From Allium sativum (lineage: Eukaryota; Streptophyta; Magnoliopsida; Asparagales; Amaryllidaceae), in NCBI GenBank assembly GCA_030737875.1, contig CM060926.1, positions 162,885,579 to 162,949,578 on the forward strand: a stretch of DNA of 64,000 nt, read 5' to 3'. A program made the position numbers and the translations under genes. The notes beneath the pieces were generated by a model that saw only the letters and a program-made list of their open reading frames with translations, was not told the DNA's origin and did not search any database. Every line of letters starts with the position of its first letter. Positions within the stretch are counted from its first letter, which is position 1. Below are positions 57,065-64,000 of this stretch, one piece after another.

Positions 57065-59098
57065 CTAAGCGATAAAGGAGAAATTAAAGGACATACCCTC
57101 AAAAAGAAAAGGGTATCGTGAACGCATCTTCTCTTCCGTCTCCCAAGTAGCGTTGCTCTCATCATCTCCCCATTGCACTTTGACTAGTCTGACCTCTCGA
57201 TTCCTCAACCTCTTGTTCTCCGACCCAAGAATGCGCGTAGGAGCTCGTCGAATTGTCGCATCACGCTCTATCTCCACCTCTCTAAGCAAGATCGGCTCTA
57301 CCACTTCCGCGGTCTCGTGCAAGCACTTCCTCAAATGTGACACATGGAATACGTCATGTACACCACTAAATCTCTCGGGCAACTCCACTCTATACGCCAT
57401 CCGTCCAATCCTCTCCTTAATAGGAAACGACCCTACAAACCTTGGTGCTAATTTCCCAACGGACCCAAAGCGAACAACATTTCGTAATGGAGACACTTTG
57501 ACAAAGACCATGTCCCCAACTTCAAACTCGAGATCTGTCGTCCTCTTATCCGCATAAGATTTCTGCCTATCTTGCGCTGCTTTCATCCTCCTTCGAATCA
57601 AGTCGATCTTCTCCGAAGTCTCCCTAATCATATCGGGCCCAAGTAAGATCTTATCCGTAGATTCCCACCAACATGTAGGTGAACGACAAGGTCGTCCATA
57701 AAGAGCTTCGAATGGTGCCATACCAATGCTAGACAGAAAGCTATTATTATATGCGAACTCAACCAATGGAAGATGCTCTTCCCATGTACCCCCAAAGTCT
57801 AGGATACATAGCCTCAACAGATCCTCTAGAATGCGATTCACCCTCTCAGTCTGGCCGTCCGTCTGAGGATGATATGCGGTGCTCAAACATAACTGAGTCC
57901 CTACCGCCTCTTGTAAGCTTCTCCAAAATTCGCTAGTGAAATTAGGATCGCGGTCGCTCACTATGCTAGAAGGAACACCGTGCAAACGAACTATTTCTCG
58001 AACGTATACGGAGGCTAACCATGGAGCAGTCCTCTTACTCTTCACGGGAATGAAATGGGCGCTCTTAGTAAGTCTATCTGCTATAACCCAAATCCCTGTA
58101 TTACCCCTCCTCGATCGCGGTAATCCATCCACAAAATCCATCGAGACACTCTCCCACTTCCATAGTGGAACCTCCAATGGGTAAAGCAACCCACCGAGTT
58201 TCTTTTGCTCCGCTTTTACTTGTTGGCATACCAAACATCTAGCGACATACTCAGCCACATCTTTCTTCATGCCGGCCCAAAAGTAAACTCTCTTAATGTC
58301 TTTGTACATCTTGTCCCCGCCGGGATGAATGGTCATCTTCGAATGATGTGCTTCGTCAAGAATAGTCTTCCTTAGGTCATCGTCTTTTGGTACACAAAGT
58401 CTACCGTCTCTACGTAACCAACCCTTATCGTCTAGGGTATACCTACGGAGATGGCTTGATGACTCCCCTCCTTTGAGTTTTTCTACTAACTCAACCAACT
58501 GCGAGTCGTCTCGCTGTGCCTCGCCAATCCATCCCAAAAGCGTAGGTCTGACCTCCAAGGACGCTAGCAAACCGGGTACGAAGTCAACGGAAGGTCTAAA
58601 GTCAAACATCGAAATGAATTCTAAACTTCGCCGCTCAACAAACAAAGGACTTAAGGATAATCTTTTTCTACTTAAGGCGTCTGCCACCACGTTACCCTTG
58701 CCAGGGGTATAGGCTATTTCGAAGTCGTAGGACGCTAAGAACTCCATCCACCTTTGCTGCCTTAAGTTCAAGTCCTTTTGAGAGAATAGGTATTTGAAAG
58801 ACTTGTGGTCAGTGAATAATTCGAATTTCTCGCCAAGAAGATAATGACGCCAAGACTTAAGCGCGAAAACAATAGCGGCCAATTCTAGGTCATGTGTAGG
58901 ATAATTTTTCTCATGCGCTCTCAACTGCCTTCCACCATAGGCTATTACCCTACCCTCTTGTATTAAGACCGCGCCTAGTCCTGTCCCACAAGCATCAGCA
59001 TAAACGGTAAACGGCTTACTCCCGTCTGGCAATACTAAGACTGGGGCTGAAGTCAAAGCTCTCTTCAAACGTTGGAACGCATCATCACAATCTACGTC
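57065..59098 (-). pseudogene. C pol, RNase H and integrase part
   Basis: An open stretch in the pol frame with RNase H ([32 protein letters not shown]), integrase zinc region ([19 protein letters not shown]), the DD35E core ([30 protein letters not shown]) and the chromodomain-like tail (TWETEEKMRS). It is very similar to B. It is separated from RT by the stop at 59099-59101, so it cannot be translated with the upstream domains. Confidence 0.85.
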
Positions 59099-60717
59099 CT
59101 ATGTGAAAACTAGGTTCTTCTTCGTCAAGCGTGTCAATGGAGCTGATATCTTTGTGAAGTCTTTGATAAACTTCCTATAGTAGCCAGCCAACCCCAAGAA
59201 ACTTCTCACTTCGGTAGCATTTTTGGGAACCTTCCAATCTTGGATGGCCACCACCTTCGTGGGATCCACGGCTATCCCTTCTTTGGAAACCACGTGCCCC
59301 AAGAACCGTACTTCCTTCCTCTAGAAGTGACACTTAGAAAATTTAGCCTTAAGGCTATGCGCTCGTAGGGTCTCCAACACTTTCGTAAGATGTAGGGCAT
59401 GCTCTTCTTCATCCTTATAAAAGATCAAGATGTCATCTACAAAGACAACCACAAATTTGTTAAGGTACTCCCTAAACACCCTACTCATCAAATCAACAAA
59501 ATATGCTGGGGCGTTTGTCAAACCGAAGGGCATCACTAGTCATTCATAGAAACCGTCTGGAGTCCTAAAGGTAGTCTTGTCTATGCTATCCTCAGCCACT
59601 CTCAACTGATGGAACCCAATGGCTAAGTCCAACTGCGAAAATACTGAGGCGCCAACTAACTGATCGAAGGGATCGTTAATCCTCGGCAGTGGGTGTCTGT
59701 TCTTCTTAGTAAGCTTATTAAGTTCTCTATAGTCCACCCAAAGTCTAAGGGACCCATCCGCCTTTGTGACAAATACTACTGGAGCACCCCACTCCGATAT
59801 ACTTCGTCTTATGAACCCCTTATCAAGCAACTCCTTCACTTGCTTACCGAGTTCCCTCCTTTCACGTGGAGCCATGTGGCGTACTGGCAAAGATACTGGT
59901 TTCGCATTATCCATAAGATATATTCGAAAATCTATCTCCCGCTTTGAGGCAAGCCCTTCACCTCCTCAAACACATTCGAATATTCTCGTACCACTCTAAC
60001 AGATAGTAGATTTTCCTCAGACGCGTCAAGCGGTTCTAGATAACTTAGCATAACCGAATTTATGGGATTACAAAAGATTTCGAGAGTGTTGCCAAGGCAA
60101 GTCACGATCCTAACTACTCTCCTTTCACAATCAAGAACGGCCACATTTCTGGATAGCCAATCCATTCCTAAAATTAGCCCATAGCCCGTGAAGCCCAACA
60201 CATAAGCATCACATCTAAATTCAACGCTAAGTATGGAAATTTTCAAATCCAAACACATTATGGACAAATAAGCTGAACCCCCTATTGGATTCGAAACAAC
60301 TAAGGGATCCTCTACTAAACTGGTGTTTAAGTGCAGTGATTCAACTAATGATGTAGAGATAAACGAATGTGATGCGCCCGAATCGAATAAGGTACCGACA
60401 GGATGATCAAACAGAAAAACTAAGCTTTCAACAGAAATGGTTCTACCTCGTTCTTGCAGCGGTGGGACCGCGAGAGCCTGAACTTGTCCCCTAGCCTGCC
60501 CTGGTGCCATAAGAGCCTGCACCTGTCCTCCCGAGTTAGCTCCTGCCCTCTGCCCCTTCTTTGGGCAGTCCTTCACTAAATGTCCCGCATCGCCACAATG
60601 AAAACAACCTGTCTTCTTTTCCTTTCGACAATCCTTGCTGAGATGGCCTGGGGTTCCACAGTTAAAGCACTTCTTCTTTCCCTTGCCATTATTGTCTTTT
60701 CCACCCTTCTTGTTTTG
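59099..60717 (-). pseudogene. C pol, zinc knuckles, protease and reverse transcriptase, broken
   Basis: Compared with B, it has stops at 59540-59542 (Trp to TGA just before LVMPFG), 59321-59323 and 59099-59101 (Trp to TAG), and a 1-nt deletion near 59943 within GLPPKREID. Protease [12 protein letters not shown] and the RT motif VFVDDILIF are still readable. All three Trp stops are G-to-A on the coding strand. Confidence 0.85.
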
Positions 60718-61434
60718 CTATTGTGGTTTCTTCTGATCCCCCTTCTTCTCGGGTGCCTTATCAGCTTTAGCGCTTTTCTCCTCATGCATGAGCGCCATTT
60801 CTACTAACTTCTCAAAGGTGGCCCGCATCGGGATGTGGGTCATAGCCAACCCTTGCAACGGTTCATTCAAGCCATTCACGAACCTCAGCGCCTTCTTCTC
60901 CGGCGTGTTCACTAAGTGCAAGCCAAACCTTGCTAACTGATTAAATTTATTGACATATTCTTTCACTGATGAGCTTCCTTGCTTCAATGTCAAGAACCTT
61001 TCCATATATAGATTTTATTCCGCCCTTGAGAGAAATTTCGCCTCGAACCTACATCTGAAATCCGCCCAAGAGTCAATAGGACGCTCCCCATTAGTGACCT
61101 CCCACCAAAACGACGCCTCTCCCTTCATCAACCAAGCTGCTAAACGAACTCTCCTCCCTTCTTCTACTTCAAAGATTTCTAGCAATTCTTCTACCTCCTT
61201 AAGCCAATCTCTAGCTTCCACAAACGTTTCTGACTCTTGAAATGGTTTTCCACCCATAGCCTTGAATTCCTTGCACGTCTTTGCAAAAGTATCTACGCGA
61301 GGAGGAGGAGGAGGAACGGGTGCAATTGGTGGTGGAGGAACATTGGCTGGACCTGCAGCAGCCCTAGCCTCCAATAGCCTCCTATACCATCCTGGTATCG
61401 TTACACCGTCGGGTAGATTGAGATCTTCAGCCAT
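60718..61434 (-). pseudogene. C gag, broken by two stops
   Basis: Starts MAEDLNLPDGVTIPGWYRRL and matches B through the capsid ([13 protein letters not shown]). A TAA at 61015-61017 replaces a Glu codon of B, and a TAG at 60718-60720 replaces a Gln in the Gln-rich linker before the knuckles. Pro-rich segment PPPPIAPVPPPPPR near residue 35. It would not give a complete capsid-nucleocapsid. Confidence 0.85.
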
Positions 61435-61435
61435 G

Positions 61436-61613
61436 CTGAAACGAAAAAGGAAAGATTCAAAATGGAGAATTCGAAAGATAAAGATATGTGGCTATTGGGG
61501 ATTATATTTTTCTTAAAAACTTTTCTCTTTAAATTTCTCATTAAAACATGTTTTTGAAAACACTTCTTCCAAAAATAACTATTTTTCTAAAGTATTTTAT
61601 CTGTTCTGGTAAC
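61436..61613 (-). other. candidate leader intron of C
   Basis: TTAAG|GTTACC after the PBS and TTTCAG| one base before ATG on the minus strand (178 nt), as in B. Confidence 0.42.
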
Positions 61614-61618
61614 CTTAA

Positions 61619-61630
61619 GCTCTGATACCA
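61619..61630 (-). other. C primer-binding site
   Basis: TGGTATCAGAGC on the minus strand, 2 nt from the LTR. Confidence 0.92.
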
Positions 61631-61632
61631 CG

Positions 61633-64000
61633 TGTAACACCCCACGTCCATTAATGTCACTCACAAAGGGAATGCATTAACATCCATGGAGGTTAAAAGT
61701 GAATATAGAATAGAAAAATTACAACAAGACAGATAATAAATAGTACTTGGAAATCTAAAACTTCATTTTATTGCAGCAGAAATTAAACATGTTTGTTACA
61801 TCATAAAACCACAGATCGTAACCAAGTACAATATCCATCTTCATAAAAACAAAATACATAATCCCATTACATAAATAGCCATTAAAAAAATAACAAGCTG
61901 GACTTTACTTCAACGGTCCAAGCTTTCCAAAGAGAGATGAAGCAATTCAATCAAACTCCACTAGAGCTGGGCCCAACCTGAGGACCTGGAGGGGGAAAAA
62001 GGATAGAAATAGAGGGGGTCAGACATAAAGTCTGGTGAGTATGATAATTCTAACAATACTATTATCAAAATAACTGGGCTAAGGCATAAGCTGGAAGACA
62101 AGTAAAAGTCTATGAACTCTTAGGAAGATAAAGATAGCGTTTAAGATAACGTTAAAGATAACGGTAAAGGCACACCTAATTACTAACGAATGATTACTAC
62201 ACTGCACCACACCAGTCACCCTATTGTTTGATCCCACTTGCTTCACACAGAAACTTTATAAATAGCCTTACGTACCACTAGCTGACTACATAGGTGCCGT
62301 CTGCCCCTATCTCCACTAGGTGTACCCCACTACCCACTTTCGATCGGCTCCCTACTCGTAGATACCCGTGCTGGCTCCACAGTGGGGTGTATCACTCCCC
62401 TAAAGTGGAAACCCATTACAACTTGAGAATATATGGCTTATACCTACACGATGCAACAACGTCTTACCTACTAGCCCGGGTCCACACACGCATACGAAAC
62501 CCGTTGGACTTGCGTTGCCACCGCTCCCCGTTTTGGCCTCTTACAGTCAAACCCAGCATGCGTGTCCCGTCCTCGACTTGGGTCGAGCCCACAAAGATAC
62601 GTTTGGGATACTGGTCGAAATGGGCCCCCACAAGCTACCCACCTAAGCTTGTCACTAGTATATCCCACTTAACCCTCTTAGTCATGTTCATTTACATGTG
62701 TGTTTGGTTAAGTCTTACTAATCGTATTTCACATGCCACTAAGGGCACTCCCTAGATTCCTCATGCCACCCAAGGCACCTACTTAACCCCCATGTCCCAC
62801 CTTACATGTTTATCTGGTTAAGTATTTCTTAATTCATTCAGGCCATAACCTCATAAAGACCTCTCACATTAGACTGTCATTTATGGCAGCTGGATTTGCC
62901 GGGCGGGTCCGGGCAGTCTTACACCATAAAAGAGTCTATCCTCGTGTCTTTACAACCGTTATGCTTTAGTTTAGGCCTAGGACCTCTCACATTGGGCTGA
63001 CATTTGTGACCACTGGATTTGCCGGGCGGGTCTGGGCAGGTTTACATCACAAACGAGTCCAACCTCGTGTCCTAAGCATTGATTAACACTTAAAATCTTT
63101 TACCCCAGTTTTAATAATTCCCTATTCAAATTATTAATTAAGTCAACCTTTAATGATGTCCATAATTGACTCAATTATGGCCATCCACTTATGGCATGCA
63201 AAATCATATCAATTGCACCCCAACTTTTTAATATTAAATCCTTAATATTACCCCTACCCCACATTTATACGTTCGCTCATTCAACGCATAATATAGGCTA
63301 GACTTGTATAGTCTAGCACCTAGCACAAAGATAAATTATCTCAACATATAGACAATTAAAATAAATCTAATCATAATAGGGGTGAAACTTGCATAAACTA
63401 CACATGTTAAGGATCAAAAGGTGTCAACTTGTTAAATGTCTCAATTTACATGATATGATCATAGCCCAAATCTATACATAAACATGCATATGTGGTTTTT
63501 AGGCAACATAAAGATGGTGTGAACTAGCATAGGATATCACATATGTCATAGCATAATTCTAGATGTCATAATAGATGTCTTGGTATATGTTCATAACTTT
63601 TCTAACCAATCTAACTTGCATATGTGACTTGTCATATAGATCGACATAACCCAAACATGATGATTTAATTAATATGAACTAACTAGCATAGATGGTAACA
63701 TCATGGCCTTTTTAACATGTATGATTCGTCACAACTTAGCATAGAAACTTTCAACATACATAACATCATCATAGCATGATTTACAACATATAAGATATCA
63801 TCATCACATAACATTGGATTTACAATATACATGATAGCAAAAGGGGTTTACAACAACATATATGATAATTCACATCATCTACTCATAATCCATTCATAAC
63901 TCAACCTAATTAAAATGATAATAATCTTGTTAATATCATCATACTCACAATTTAGAGAAGAAAGGAGAGAGTTTTGCTTTGCTTTAGGGTTGAGAGAATT
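61633..64000 (-). repeat. C 5' LTR, cut by window end
   Basis: Starts TGTAACACCCCACGTCC and follows the left LTR with scattered substitutions. The promoter end lies outside the window. Stem modules are at 62858-63074. Confidence 0.9.
62858..63074. repeat. paired stem modules in C right LTR
   Basis: Copy of 54874-55088. One substitution breaks an outer arm (GTCTATC for GTCTAAC); the inner arms are kept. Confidence 0.65.

Larger units (their letters stand above)
53630..64000 (-). mobile_element. element C: Ty3/gypsy chromovirus, degenerate, cut by window end
   Basis: Left LTR 53630-56491, polypurine tract, minus-strand gag-pol pseudogene, PBS, and the first 2368 bp of the right LTR. It belongs to the A/B subfamily and is closest to B in Gag-Pol. 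The expected left target duplication is GGTTG (53625-53629); the right copy lies outside. Confidence 0.9.

Overview
The window is flowering-plant nuclear DNA made almost entirely of nested LTR retrotransposons. I found no convincing host protein-coding gene, rRNA gene, tRNA gene or CRISPR array. The plant assignment rests on Ty3/gypsy Gag-Pol proteins of chromovirus type (probably the Tekay/Del lineage: long LTRs, primer-binding site matching initiator-Met tRNA, C-terminal chromodomain-like tail), LTRs beginning TGTAACACCCC, and AT-rich plant-like TATA promoters. The species cannot be named from this sequence.

Layout. The oldest layer is element X1 (non-coding, + strand, LTR probably over 6 kb). 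Its left LTR occupies 1 to about 3690, a short internal remnant reaches 4277, and its right LTR starts at 4278. Element O (non-coding, + strand, about 5.1 kb LTRs around a 1.2 kb internal region) sits in the right LTR of X1, from 4899 to 48862. The left LTR of O is broken by element A (5907-17255, TSD CCTCC) and element D (19426-40865, TSD GTAAG). The left LTR of D is broken by element B (19475-31083, TSD CGCTG). After the truncated right end of O, a remnant of X1 (48863-49461) is followed by X2, a second X-family element starting at 49462. The LTR of X2 carries a polyA-tailed retroposed sequence (about 51286-52714) and element C (53630 to beyond the window end).

A, B, C and D are all on the minus strand and encode Gag, protease, reverse transcriptase, RNase H and integrase in one frame. 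B (1475 codons) and D (about 1458 codons from its likely start) have open frames. B has almost identical LTRs (about 3 substitutions counted by eye) and may still be mobile. D carries a Gly-to-Arg change in a conserved RT motif. A has lost most of gag and has a stop and a frameshift. C has five stops and a frameshift. A, B and C form one subfamily and D a second.

By-eye LTR divergence (B about 0.1%, D about 1.1%, A about 1.9%, O a few percent, X1 about 6%) agrees with the nesting order. The most unusual signals are a pair of about 90 bp modules in the LTRs of A, B and C whose stems change in both arms together, and a putative 174-182 nt leader intron just upstream of gag in all four coding elements.
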